Assembly (NCBI RefSeq): GCF_900112935.1
Contig: NZ_FONM01000004.1
Coordinates: 116,958-180,957, forward strand
DNA length: 64,000 bases
Source of the DNA: Trichococcus pasteurii
GTDB lineage: Bacteria; Bacillota; Bacilli; Lactobacillales; Aerococcaceae
Direction of reading: 5' to 3'
Each line of letters begins with the position of its first letter. The first letter of the stretch is position 1. Shown here in pieces: positions 40,165 to 50,398 of the stretch. Below the pieces are notes generated by a model. That model saw only the letters and a list, made by a program, of their open reading frames with translations. It was not told the origin of the DNA and made no database searches. The translations under genes and the position numbers were made by a program.

Positions 40165-40270
40165 GAGGAGGGTGGTGGGGAGCCGGATCCTTTTCGCTGC
40201 GGACTCCCTTCAATCTACGGCTGTGCTCCGATCAACGACGGCCACAGCCTTGCTGCCAAACTACCACAAA
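40165..40270. repeat. GC-rich hairpin region (REP-like), locus 2
   Basis: Between the epuA and clpP terminators lie two hairpins, GGAGCCGG...GGACTCC (about 40179-40207) and GGCTGTG...CACAGCC (about 40219-40249). AACGACGGCC within the second equals ten bases of the complement of the unit at 19670-19695, so it may be a diverged relative of the units at the other two loci. Confidence 0.45.
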
Positions 40271-40272
40271 AC

Positions 40273-40320
40273 AAAAAGCGAAGACGATCAGCATCATTCT
40301 GCTGGTCGTCTTTGCTTTTT
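40273..40320 (-). terminator. intrinsic terminator of clpP
   Basis: 21-base stem with few mismatches, TTTTT on the minus-strand side, 11 bases past the clpP stop. Confidence 0.88.
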
Positions 40321-40330
40321 CCGGACATTC

Positions 40331-40924
40331 TTATTTCAATGATTTTGAGTTGACCATTACTTCGTCGATCAAGCCGTATTCTTTCGCTTGTTGGGCGGTC
40401 ATGTAGTTGTCGCGGTCGGTATCGCGTTCGATGACTTCCATCGGTTGACCTGTGCGTTCCGCCAAAATTTTGTTCAGGCGTTCGCGTGTTTGCAGGATGT
40501 GACGGGCTGCGATTTCGATTTCGGTTGCTTGACCTTGAGCGCCGCCAAGCGGTTGGTGGATCATGATCTCAGCATTCGGCAATGCGAAACGTTTGCCTTT
40601 CTCGCCGGCAGTCAACAAGAAGCTGCCCATGGAAGCTGCCATACCCATTGCGATCGTCTGAACGTCCGCCTTGATGAAGTTCATTGTATCGTAGATGGCC
40701 AAACCGGCAGAGACGCTGCCGCCTGGAGAGTTGATGTAGATGTAGATATCTTTTTCTGAATCCTGTGCATCCAAGAAAAGCAATTGCGCGATGACAGAGT
40801 TCGCTGTGTTGTCATCGATCGGGCCGCTCAGCATGATGATGCGATCCTTCAGAAGACGGGAATAAATATCATACGCACGTTCACCACGGGATGATTGTTC
40901 GATTACTGTAGGGATTAAATTCAT
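40331..40924 (-). CDS. clpP: ATP-dependent Clp protease proteolytic subunit
   Basis: Serine protease forming the tetradecameric chamber with ClpC/ClpX/ClpE. Catalytic Ser98 ([11 protein letters not shown]) and His123 ([10 protein letters not shown]), with Asp near 172 in DRDTDRDN; 197 residues, standard length. AGGAGGA is 7 bases before ATG 40924. Single gene under a CtsR box. Confidence 0.97.
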   Translation of the reverse strand: MNLIPTVIEQSSRGERAYDIYSRLLKDRIIMLSGPIDDNTANSVIAQLLFLDAQDSEKDIYIYINSPGGSVSAGLAIYDTMNFIKADVQTIAMGMAASMGSFLLTAGEKGKRFALPNAEIMIHQPLGGAQGQATEIEIAARHILQTRERLNKILAERTGQPMEVIERDTDRDNYMTAQQAKEYGLIDEVMVNSKSLK

Positions 40925-40974
40925 ATGTGTTTCCTCCTCGTTCGTTTGAATGAACAGTTTTTCTTTACATGGTT

Positions 40975-41005
40975 TATTTTAACGCATTGGTCAGAAAAGG
41001 TCAAT
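40975..41005 (-). promoter_or_regulatory. clpP promoter with overlapping CtsR box
   Basis: Minus strand: TTGACC (40999-41004), 18 bases, TAAAAT (40975-40980). On the plus strand 40989-41005 reads GGTCAGAAAAGGTCAAT, two GGTCAAA-type heptads spaced by three bases, the CtsR consensus with two mismatches. It covers the -35, so CtsR would block transcription until heat or misfolding stress. Confidence 0.85.
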
Positions 41006-41130
41006 TGTAATGTTTGCCCAGAAGGCCAGCGATTTCTGATGAAATATACCTTAGTCAATCATATCGTTTCAGCCAGCAAATGTCCAAAAATAGATTTTGA
41101 AAATGCTTATCGGATTCAGGGCGGAAAATA

Positions 41131-41186
41131 AAGCGAATAAAAAAATCTCCTCTTCCGCTTGGGAAAGGAGATTTTTTTATTCGCTT
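41131..41186. terminator. 21-base perfect inverted repeat, terminator of the tRNA gene
   Basis: 41131-41151 and 41166-41186 are perfect complements with runs of seven A and seven T inside the arms. On the minus strand it lies 44 bases past the tRNA end. The 300-base gap between clpP and the tRNA holds otherwise only the clpP promoter. Confidence 0.8.
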
Positions 41187-41230
41187 TTGCATTCGGAAGC
41201 TGAAAACGTAGATGCATCAATAAAATAATA

Positions 41231-41302
41231 CGTCTCCTGAGGGAATCGAACCCCCATCTCAAGAACCGGAATCTTACGTGATATCCATTACACTAAGGAG
41301 AC
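41231..41302 (-). tRNA. tRNA-Arg (anticodon CCG)
   Basis: 72 nt on the minus strand. Acceptor GTCTCCT pairs fully with AGGAGAC; discriminator G. D-arm stem GTG/CAC; anticodon stem TAAGA/TCTTG with loop TTCCGGT giving CCG at 34-36; T-arm GGGGG-TTCGATT-CCCTC. CCA is not encoded. It reads CGG arginine codons. The promoter is good and a strong inverted repeat follows, so it is a solitary transcription unit. Confidence 0.93.
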
Positions 41303-41315
41303 AAGCAACATTAAA

Positions 41316-41344
41316 ATTATAACCCATAGCGTGAAAGATGGCAA
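41316..41344 (-). promoter_or_regulatory. promoter of tRNA-Arg
   Basis: Minus strand: TTGCCA (41339-41344), 17 bases, TATAAT (41316-41321), 14 bases before the tRNA 5' end. Confidence 0.8.
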
Positions 41345-41461
41345 GGGGGAAATTCAATTTCGAATTATTCGGAATATTTGGAACGCCGTTTCAGATCATC
41401 AGAACCTCCTTGAATCTTCAGATACAACAATTTTGTCCCGGCTGAAATTAACCGCATCGGT

Positions 41462-41499
41462 TGAAAACGATTTCAATCGATGCGTGTGTGTGATAAAAT
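41462..41499 (+). promoter_or_regulatory. cre site and promoter of rpoN
   Basis: TGAAAACGATTTCA (41462-41475) fits the CcpA consensus TGWAANCGNTNWCA at all 14 positions. It overlaps TTCAAT (41472-41477), which with TAAAAT (41494-41499, 16-base spacer) makes the likely promoter, so CcpA should repress it in glucose. Confidence 0.8.
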
Positions 41500-41527
41500 G
41501 ATTCTGAAAAGGTGAGGAGGGATTGGT

Positions 41528-42622
41528 GTGTCGGTTATATCAAATGTGCATATGGATAAGGAAAGCTTGGAGGAATCGCTGAAACTGGTGGGTTACGACA
41601 ATGAAGAATTGTTCACTTATCTTCAACAAAAAGCGTTAGGCAATCCTCTGATCGAAGTGAGAATCAATAGAGAATTCGATGAACGGGCTGTAAAAGAGAA
41701 AACGGTAGTGTATAAGCCGGATAAGGACGATCCGATGGACACGGTTTCCGCCATGGATCAGGTATTTGAAGAAGTGCCGGCGTTGGATACATTTTTATTG
41801 GAGCAAATCTATGCAAATATGCGGGATACACCCTTGCGCGAGCTGGTTTTATTTTTGGTGGCTTTCATCAATCCGGAAGGGTACGTCACCATCGATCTGA
41901 ATGAAGCAGCGGAACAGAAGGGTGTCGAACCGATCGTAATGCTGGACGCGTTGACGCTGCTGCATCAATTGGATCCCCCAGGTGTCGGGGCCCGGAATCT
42001 GCAGGAATGTCTGATGCTGCAGACGGAGCGCGATGAATATGCGCCGGAAATCGCCTATTATATTCTGGAAAATTACTTTACGGCCCTCAGCGATAAAAAC
42101 TGGCAAGCGATAGCGGACGAGCTGGATGTTGAGCTGGCTGACGTGAAGGTGGTATTCGAGTATGCCCAAACCTTGGACCCAACACCAGGATCGGCATTCG
42201 GTGATGACAGTCTCTCTTTAACGAGACCGGATCTTTATCTGCAACTAGTGGATGGGCAGCTGGCGGTGAAATACAATGAGTGGGCTTCTCCGTTTGTCGT
42301 TTTCCAAAAAGACTACTATGAAGAGATGATGCTGCATGATGATGAGGACGTGCAACAATTCCTGGCAGCGAAGAAAACGGAATGGGAACTGCTGCGGTCG
42401 GCAGTGGCATTCAGAAAAGAGTTACTGCTTGCGGCAGGCGAATTGATCAGCAGCTTGCAGAAAGGCTTTTTCCTTGAAGGCCGTGAGTTGGAACCCCTCG
42501 ATGTGAATCGTTTGGCGGAAGATTTGGCGATCCCGGTCACTGTCATGCGCGAAGGTGTCTTGGATAAAATGATCGAAACGGACCGTGGGACATTTTTGTT
42601 GCACCAATTATGCGGCGAATAG
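41528..42622 (+). CDS. rpoN: sigma-54 factor, C-terminally truncated (no RpoN box)
   Basis: 364 residues of an RNA polymerase sigma-54 factor. Recognisable are a divergent region I (LFTYLQQKALGNPLIE), the core-binding domain (LLHQLDPPGVGARNLQECL near residue 145, DPTPGSAF near 217) and most of the helix-turn-helix domain up to ETDRGTFLLHQLCGE. Family members usually run to 430-480 residues and end in the RpoN box ARRTVAKYR, which reads the -24 element; here TAG comes first and none of the three downstream frames restores it. The Gln-rich activator region is also poor. GTG 41528 follows GGAGGG by 6 bases. It lies before cggR as in Listeria and enterococci. It could be a decaying gene or an assembly error. 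Confidence 0.82.
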   Translation: MSVISNVHMDKESLEESLKLVGYDNEELFTYLQQKALGNPLIEVRINREFDERAVKEKTVVYKPDKDDPMDTVSAMDQVFEEVPALDTFLLEQIYANMRDTPLRELVLFLVAFINPEGYVTIDLNEAAEQKGVEPIVMLDALTLLHQLDPPGVGARNLQECLMLQTERDEYAPEIAYYILENYFTALSDKNWQAIADELDVELADVKVVFEYAQTLDPTPGSAFGDDSLSLTRPDLYLQLVDGQLAVKYNEWASPFVVFQKDYYEEMMLHDDEDVQQFLAAKKTEWELLRSAVAFRKELLLAAGELISSLQKGFFLEGRELEPLDVNRLAEDLAIPVTVMREGVLDKMIETDRGTFLLHQLCGE

Positions 42623-42989
42623 GCTCTAAAAGCGCTAATGATAAGTAAAAAGATGCGAAACGCTAAACAATAACGGGACATATATCGACCCTTGTGTAAT
42701 GGTTGCTGTATCAAGGTTTTCTGAAAGCGTACATCTAAAAGACAATCGGATTATAGGTTACTCGTGATATATTGAACGAATCTATTTTGAGGGAATTCGA
42801 ATTAATTTGCCAAAACGCTTGAAACGTCTAGTGTTTACTGTTAAAATAATGAAGTAAAGACGAGGGAGAATAGACGGAAGTAAAAAATATTTACAGTCTT
42901 ATTCCATCTCTCCTGATATGAAATAAACGAGGACCGCCTAAGATTGCAGCGGGGCGAAAAGCGTCCACGTGCAAATGGAGAGGGTTTTT
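42623..42989. other. control region between rpoN and cggR
   Basis: 367 bases without a gene. CGGGACATATATCGACC (42674-42690) resembles one arm of the CggR operator (CGGGACN6TGTC), but lies far upstream of the promoter. A long imperfect hairpin in the leader (42862-42884 with 42890-42913) would fold in the cggR-gap mRNA, downstream of the start site. A remnant of the missing rpoN 3' end is not seen. Confidence 0.5.
42819..42847 (+). promoter_or_regulatory. promoter of the cggR-gap operon
   Basis: TTGAAA (42819-42824), 17 bases, TAAAAT (42842-42847), giving a leader of about 135 bases before cggR. Confidence 0.75.
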
Positions 42990-44027
42990 ATGGAAGAGTC
43001 TATTTCAGTCTTACAGCAAATAGTCCCGGACATTATGTCAGTCCTTCAAAATCGTTACCATATTATGCGTAATATCCAAATGTACGCTCCAGTCGGGAGA
43101 CGCGTCCTGGCCGATAAAGTTTCCTTATCAGAAAGGACTTTGCGGACTGAGACAGATTTTTTGCGGAAACAAGGTCTTCTTTCCAGTTCGAAGAACGGGA
43201 TGGAACTGACCGAGGAAGGCGAAAATATTTTCCGTCAGCTGGAAAGGTTCATGCGGTTATTGCTGAATATGGATGCGAAAGAAAAGGCGCTAGCGGATTA
43301 TCTGAACATTCAGTTTTGTAGGATTGTTCCTGGTGACAGTGATGAAGATGCATCCGTACTGGATGAAATCGGAAAAACAGCCGCCAAAGAACTGCATGCA
43401 CTATTGCCGGCAGGCGAATTTATCGTTGCTGTTGCTGGCGGAAGCACAATGGCACGGGCTGCCGAACATTTTTCACCTGAATTGTCCCAAAACAGGGAGT
43501 TCATTTTTGTTCCGACGCGAGGCGGTTTGGGCGAATCCATGTCGATACAAGCCAACAGTGTCAGCGATCGTATGGCGCAATTGGTCGGCGGTGAGAACAT
43601 GGCGCTTTTCGTTCCCGATAATTTGAGCGAAAAAGCTTATGCGTCCATGAAATCCGAGCCATCAATCAAACATACTCTATCCGTCATGAAAAAGGCAAAC
43701 TGCTTGTTATATAGTATCGGTAATGCTAAAGTAATGATGGAAAGACGCAGGATGTCGCACGGGTTGATTTCGTCCCTGGAAGCGCATAATGCGGTAGGTG
43801 AAGCCTTTGGTTGTTACTTCAATGAGAACGGCGAAATCGTCTATCGATTGTCCCGGTTCGGACTTCAGATTGAAGACATCGAAAAGATCCCGTACGCGAT
43901 GGCCATCGCAGGGGGAAGCACGAAAGCCAAGGCTATTAAAGCGTTCATGAAATATGCCCCGCATCAAACATGGCTGATTACGGATGAGGGCGCAGCTAAT
44001 CTGATTTTAAAAGGGGTAACCCTTTAA
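42990..44027 (+). CDS. cggR: central glycolytic genes regulator
   Basis: SorC/DeoR-type repressor of the gap operon that is relieved by fructose-1,6-bisphosphate. N-terminal winged helix (NRYHIMRNIQMYAPVGRRVL to about residue 85), then the sugar-phosphate-binding domain with VAVAGGSTMARAAEHF near 140, PTRGGLGES near 170 and AIAGGSTKAKAIKAF at the end. ATG 42990 is 5 bases behind GGAGAGGG; earlier ATGs at 42969 and 42975 precede that site. 345 residues. First gene of cggR-gap-pgk-tpi-pgm(-eno). Confidence 0.95.
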   Translation: MEESISVLQQIVPDIMSVLQNRYHIMRNIQMYAPVGRRVLADKVSLSERTLRTETDFLRKQGLLSSSKNGMELTEEGENIFRQLERFMRLLLNMDAKEKALADYLNIQFCRIVPGDSDEDASVLDEIGKTAAKELHALLPAGEFIVAVAGGSTMARAAEHFSPELSQNREFIFVPTRGGLGESMSIQANSVSDRMAQLVGGENMALFVPDNLSEKAYASMKSEPSIKHTLSVMKKANCLLYSIGNAKVMMERRRMSHGLISSLEAHNAVGEAFGCYFNENGEIVYRLSRFGLQIEDIEKIPYAMAIAGGSTKAKAIKAFMKYAPHQTWLITDEGAANLILKGVTL

Positions 44028-44066
44028 AATAAAAATTTTGACTTATCCTAAGGAGGAAATCTCAGT

Positions 44067-45068
44067 ATGACAGTAAAAGTTGGTATTAACGGTTTTGGAC
44101 GTATTGGACGTTTAGCATTCCGCCGTATTCAAGAAGTAGAAGGAATCGAAGTTGTAGCAATCAATGACTTGACTGACGCTAAAATGTTGGCTCACTTATT
44201 GAAATATGATACAACTCAAGGCAGATTCAATGGTGATGTAGAAGTTAATGACGGATTCTTCACTGTAAACGGAAAAGACATCAAAGTGTTATCACAACGT
44301 AACCCAGCAGATCTTCCATGGGCAGAACTTGGCGTAGAGTTCGTATTAGAATGTACTGGTTTCTTCATGAGCAAATCAGGCGCTCAAGCTCACGTTGATG
44401 CAGGCGCTAAACGTGTTCTATTATCTGCTCCAGCAGGCAGCGACGTTAAAACAATCGTTTATAACGTTAACCACAACATTTTGGATGCTGAAGATGTTAT
44501 CGTTTCAGGCGCATCTTGCACAACTAACTGCTTAGCTCCAATGGCTCAAGTATTGAACGATCAATACGGAATCGTTGAAGGCTTAATGACTACAATCCAC
44601 GCTTACACTGGCGACCAAAACACTTTGGATGCTCCACATCCTAAAGGTGACTTCCGTCGTGCACGTGCTGCTGCAGAAAACATCGTTCCTAACACAACTG
44701 GTGCTGCTAAAGCTATCGGTGACGTATTGCCTGAATTGAAAGGCAAATTAGACGGAGCTGCTCAACGTGTTCCTGTTGCAACTGGTTCATTGACTGAATT
44801 AGTTACTGTATTGGAAAAAGCTGTAACTGTAGAAGAAATCAACGCTGCTATGAAAGCTGCTGCTAACGAATCTTACGGCTACACTGAAGACCAATTGGTT
44901 TCAAGTGATATCGTAGGCATGAACTTCGGTTCATTATTCGATGCAACACAAACTAAAGTAATGACAGTTGGAGACAAACAATTAGTTAAAACTGTTGCTT
45001 GGTACGACAACGAAATGTCTTACGCTTCACAATTAGTTCGTACTTTAGTACAATTTGCTAGCTTATAA
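44067..45068 (+). CDS. gap: glyceraldehyde-3-phosphate dehydrogenase, glycolytic
   Basis: NAD-dependent oxidation of glyceraldehyde-3-phosphate. N-terminal [13 protein letters not shown]-specific AINDLTD, catalytic Cys151 in SGASCTTNC, and the [10 protein letters not shown]-terminal block. 333 residues. AAGGAGG stands before ATG 44067. Codon use differs sharply from its neighbours (mostly GCT/GCA, ACT, TTA, GTT, AAC), typical of a very highly expressed gene. This is the GapA form; its NAD preference is inferred from the acidic residue in INDL. Confidence 0.98.
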   Translation: MTVKVGINGFGRIGRLAFRRIQEVEGIEVVAINDLTDAKMLAHLLKYDTTQGRFNGDVEVNDGFFTVNGKDIKVLSQRNPADLPWAELGVEFVLECTGFFMSKSGAQAHVDAGAKRVLLSAPAGSDVKTIVYNVNHNILDAEDVIVSGASCTTNCLAPMAQVLNDQYGIVEGLMTTIHAYTGDQNTLDAPHPKGDFRRARAAAENIVPNTTGAAKAIGDVLPELKGKLDGAAQRVPVATGSLTELVTVLEKAVTVEEINAAMKAAANESYGYTEDQLVSSDIVGMNFGSLFDATQTKVMTVGDKQLVKTVAWYDNEMSYASQLVRTLVQFASL

Positions 45069-45112
45069 GATCAAGTCTTTCATCTATTGAAAGCTGAATC
45101 GTAGAAGATAAC

Positions 45113-45148
45113 AAAAGCGGGGAGGCAACGCGCTTCCTCGCTTTTCTT
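45113..45148 (+). terminator. hairpin between gap and pgk
   Basis: AAAAGCGGGGAGGC (45113-45126) pairs with GCTTCCTCGCTTTT (45132-45145) with two G-U pairs; the tail is only CTTA. It could be a partial terminator or a 3' stabiliser raising gap over pgk. Confidence 0.6.
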
Positions 45149-45178
45149 ATGTAGATACACATATCAGGAGGCGACGTA

Positions 45179-46369
45179 ATGACAAAGAAAGTTGTAACAG
45201 ATTTAGATGTAGCTGGAAAAAAAGTATTGGTTCGTGCTGATTTCAATGTTCCTATGAAAGATGGAGCAATCACTAACGACAACCGTATCGTTCAGGCTCT
45301 TCCTACAATCAACTACTTGATCGAAAACAACGCAAAAGTTATCCTTTTCTCTCACTTGGGAAAAGTAAAAACGGAAGAAGACAAAGCGAAGTTGAGCTTG
45401 AAGCCTGTAGCTGACCGTCTAGCTGAATTATTGGGCAAAGAAGTCACTTTCGTTCCTGAAACACGCGGCGAAGCTTTAGAAGCTGCAGTTGCAGCTTTGA
45501 AAGATGGAGATGTTTTGGTATTCGAAAACACTCGTTTCGAAGATGTTGACGGCAAAAAAGAAAGCAAAAACGATCCTGAATTGGGCAAATACTGGGCTAG
45601 CCTGGGCGACCTTTTCGTAAACGATGCATTCGGTACGGCTCACCGTGCACATGCTTCTAACGTCGGAATCGCTTCTAACCTTGAAAGCGCAGCTGGATTC
45701 TTGATGGAGAAAGAAATCAAGTTCATCGGCGGAGCTGTTGACGAGCCTGTTCGTCCGTTCGTAGCTATCTTAGGCGGAGCGAAAGTAAGCGACAAGATCG
45801 GTGTCATCAAACACTTGTTGAACAAAGCTGACAAAGTACTTATCGGCGGCGGCATGGCTTACACATTCATGAAAGCACAAGGCTTGGAAATCGGTAAATC
45901 CTTATTGGAAGCTGATAAAGTCGAATTGGCTAAAGAATTGTTGGAGAGCGCTGGCGACAAATTGATTTTGCCTATCGATGCTAAAATGGCTCATGAGTTC
46001 GGCAACGATGGAGAAATCACAATCGCGAAAAACGAAGCATTCCCTGCTGACCAAATGGCATTGGATATCGGACCTGCTTCCGTCGAATTGTTCACCAAAG
46101 AGCTTGAAGGCGCGAAAACTGTCGTATGGAACGGACCTATGGGCGTGTTCGAATTATCTAACTTTGCTCAAGGAACAATCGGTGTCTGCGAAGCGATCGC
46201 TAAATTAAGCGATGCTGTAACAATCATCGGCGGCGGAGACTCAGCTGCAGCAGCAATGCAATTGGGCTTTGCTGATGATTTCACGCACATCTCAACAGGT
46301 GGCGGAGCATCATTGGAATACCTTGAAGGTAAAGAATTACCAGGTGTAGCATCAATTTCTGACAAATAA
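45179..46369 (+). CDS. pgk: phosphoglycerate kinase
   Basis: Makes ATP and 3-phosphoglycerate. N-domain [11 protein letters not shown] near residue 17, FSHLGK near 58, the basic substrate patch [10 protein letters not shown] near 163, and C-domain nucleotide loop GGGDSAAA near 350. 396 residues. AGGAGGCG precedes ATG 45179. Strong codon bias like gap. Confidence 0.98.
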   Translation: MTKKVVTDLDVAGKKVLVRADFNVPMKDGAITNDNRIVQALPTINYLIENNAKVILFSHLGKVKTEEDKAKLSLKPVADRLAELLGKEVTFVPETRGEALEAAVAALKDGDVLVFENTRFEDVDGKKESKNDPELGKYWASLGDLFVNDAFGTAHRAHASNVGIASNLESAAGFLMEKEIKFIGGAVDEPVRPFVAILGGAKVSDKIGVIKHLLNKADKVLIGGGMAYTFMKAQGLEIGKSLLEADKVELAKELLESAGDKLILPIDAKMAHEFGNDGEITIAKNEAFPADQMALDIGPASVELFTKELEGAKTVVWNGPMGVFELSNFAQGTIGVCEAIAKLSDAVTIIGGGDSAAAAMQLGFADDFTHISTGGGASLEYLEGKELPGVASISDK

Positions 46370-46383
46370 GCAACCTATCTTAA

Positions 46384-47150
<767 letters not shown>

Positions 47151-47151
<1 letters not shown>

Positions 47152-48683
47152 TGAGTAAAAAACCGGTAGCAATAATTATTTTGGACGGTTTCGGCTGGAG
47201 AAACGAAATGATGGGCAATGCGGTTAAGCTAGCAAAGAAACCGAACTTTGACCGTTATTGGAACAATTTTCCGCATGCAACGATGCTGGCTTCCGGATTG
47301 GCTGTAGGACTTCCTGAAGGCCAAATGGGTAATTCCGAAGTAGGGCATACAAACATTGGTGCCGGACGAGTTGTCTACCAAAGTTTGACCAGAATCGACA
47401 AAGCCATCATCGATGGCGAATTCTTGACGAACGAAGCGCTTGTCGGTGCTTACGATCACACGAAAGAAAATGATTCTGCTTTGCACCTTTTCGGTCTGCT
47501 TTCTGACGGTGGTGTGCATAGTCACATCAACCATATCATTGCATTGATCAAGAGCGCAAAAGAAAAAGGCGTCAAAAAACTTTATCTGCATGCTTTCCTT
47601 GATGGCCGCGACGTGGATCCGCACGCTGCACCAGGCTACATCGAAACAGTAGAAAAAGCGATGGAAGAAATCGGACTTGGCCAAATCGCGACTGTATCAG
47701 GTCGTTACTACGCTATGGACCGTGACAACCGTTGGGAACGTGTGGAATTGGCATACAACGCCATCGCACACGGCGAAGGCGAAAAATTTGAATCTGCGCA
47801 AGCTGTTGTAGAAGCAAGCTATGCAGATGGCAAAACGGATGAATTCGTCTTGCCGACGGTCATCGTCAAAGATGGCGAACCGATCGGAACTCTGAAAGAT
47901 AATGATGCTATCATTTTCTTCAACTTCCGTCCTGACCGCGCGATTCAATTGTCGAATGCGTTCACGAATGAAGAATGGAGCAACTTTGATCGCGGGGAAC
48001 GCGCTAAAAATGTGAAATTTGTGACGATGACTTCTTACCAAGATACAGTAATCGCGGACATCGCCTTCAAGCCGATCCCGATGACAAACGTTTTGGGTGA
48101 AGTTCTGGCTCAACATCAACTTTCACAATTGCGCATTGCGGAAACCGAAAAATATCCGCACGTAACTTTCTTCATGAACGGCGGACGCCATGAGCCTTTC
48201 GAAGGCGAAGGACGCATCCTGATCCCTTCACCGAAAGTTGCAACCTATGATTTGAAACCTGAAATGAGCGCTTATGAAGTGGGCGAAGCATTAGTGAAAG
48301 AGATCAATGACGACAAATACGACGCCATTATCCTTAACTTTGCGAACCCTGACATGGTAGGTCATTCAGGTATGTTGGAACCTACAATCAAAGCGATTGA
48401 AGCAGTAGATGAGAACCTGGGTGCAGTCGTTGACGCTATCCATGCAAAAGGTGGCTATGCCATCATCTTCGCTGACCACGGTAACGCGGATACTATGTCC
48501 ACTGAAGACGGACAACCGCATACTGCGCACACAACCGTACCGGTTCCTGTGATCGTTACTAAAAAAGGCGTCACGTTGCGCACAGACGGCAAATTGGCCG
48601 ATGTTGCCCCAACTATGCTTGATTTATTGAACGTAGAAAAACCAGCAGAAATGACAGGCGAATCGCTGATCGTTAAAGCATAA
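47151..48683 (+). CDS. gpmI: 2,3-bisphosphoglycerate-independent phosphoglycerate mutase
   Basis: Mn-dependent alkaline-phosphatase-like mutase converting 3- to 2-phosphoglycerate. LDGFGWR near residue 12 (metal Asp), [14 protein letters not shown] with the phosphoserine near residue 62, [17 protein letters not shown], and DHGNADTM near 440 are visible. 510 residues. One-base overlap with tpiA. Confidence 0.97.
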
Positions 48684-48700
48684 GCAAAACGGTTCAGCTA

Positions 48701-48729
48701 TTGCATAAAGTAAGAAAATTGTCTAAAAT
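48701..48729 (+). promoter_or_regulatory. internal promoter in front of eno
   Basis: TTGCAT (48701-48706), 17 bases, TAAAAT (48724-48729), 48 bases before eno, allowing extra enolase transcription apart from CggR control. Confidence 0.65.
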
Positions 48730-48750
48730 GATACTTGGTAACACAAGTAA

Positions 48751-50076
<1,326 letters not shown>

Positions 50077-50093
50077 TTTTAATTGATTAACAG

Positions 50094-50187
50094 GAAGGCA
50101 GTGCTTGGAACACTGTCTTCACATAAAGACCGTCTGGGATGACCAGACACGAGAAAAGTCCGGCGCTTGGAACGCCGGACTTTTTTT
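50094..50187 (+). terminator. three consecutive hairpins and terminator behind eno
   Basis: Hairpin 1 (50094-50103 with 50111-50120) and hairpin 3 (50154-50165 with 50173-50184) share the same seven-base loop CTTGGAA; hairpin 2 is GTCTGG-GATGA-CCAGAC (about 50131-50147). Hairpin 3 has the T run and is the real terminator. The rest of the 320-base gap to serC holds only the serC promoter. Confidence 0.85.
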
Positions 50188-50332
50188 GTTGCATAAAGCT
50201 ACAACGTTCGGGTTTTGGTCGATAAATTCGATTTGGGTACCAATATTATGATATTTTCGAGGTTTGTTCCTAACATCCGTATGTAATTATTTTTGGGAAA
50301 TAGGCATTTTCGCTTTCATTCGTCGCGTAATC

Positions 50333-50341
50333 TGCTATAAT
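50333..50341 (+). promoter_or_regulatory. extended -10 promoter of serCA
   Basis: TGCTATAAT, 58 bases before serC; no good -35 at the usual distance. Confidence 0.6.
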
Positions 50342-50398
50342 AAGATTAAATTATAATTAATAAATAATGAGGACAATTGATAAGGGGGAGACAAAAGG

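Noticed and set aside
40925..41131. 68-codon plus-strand frame between clpP and the tRNA
   Set aside because: It spans the clpP promoter and CtsR box and has no ribosome site or protein likeness.
42628..42641. cre-like AAAAGCGCT sequence after the rpoN stop
   Set aside because: Three mismatches to the consensus, with no clear promoter at the right distance.
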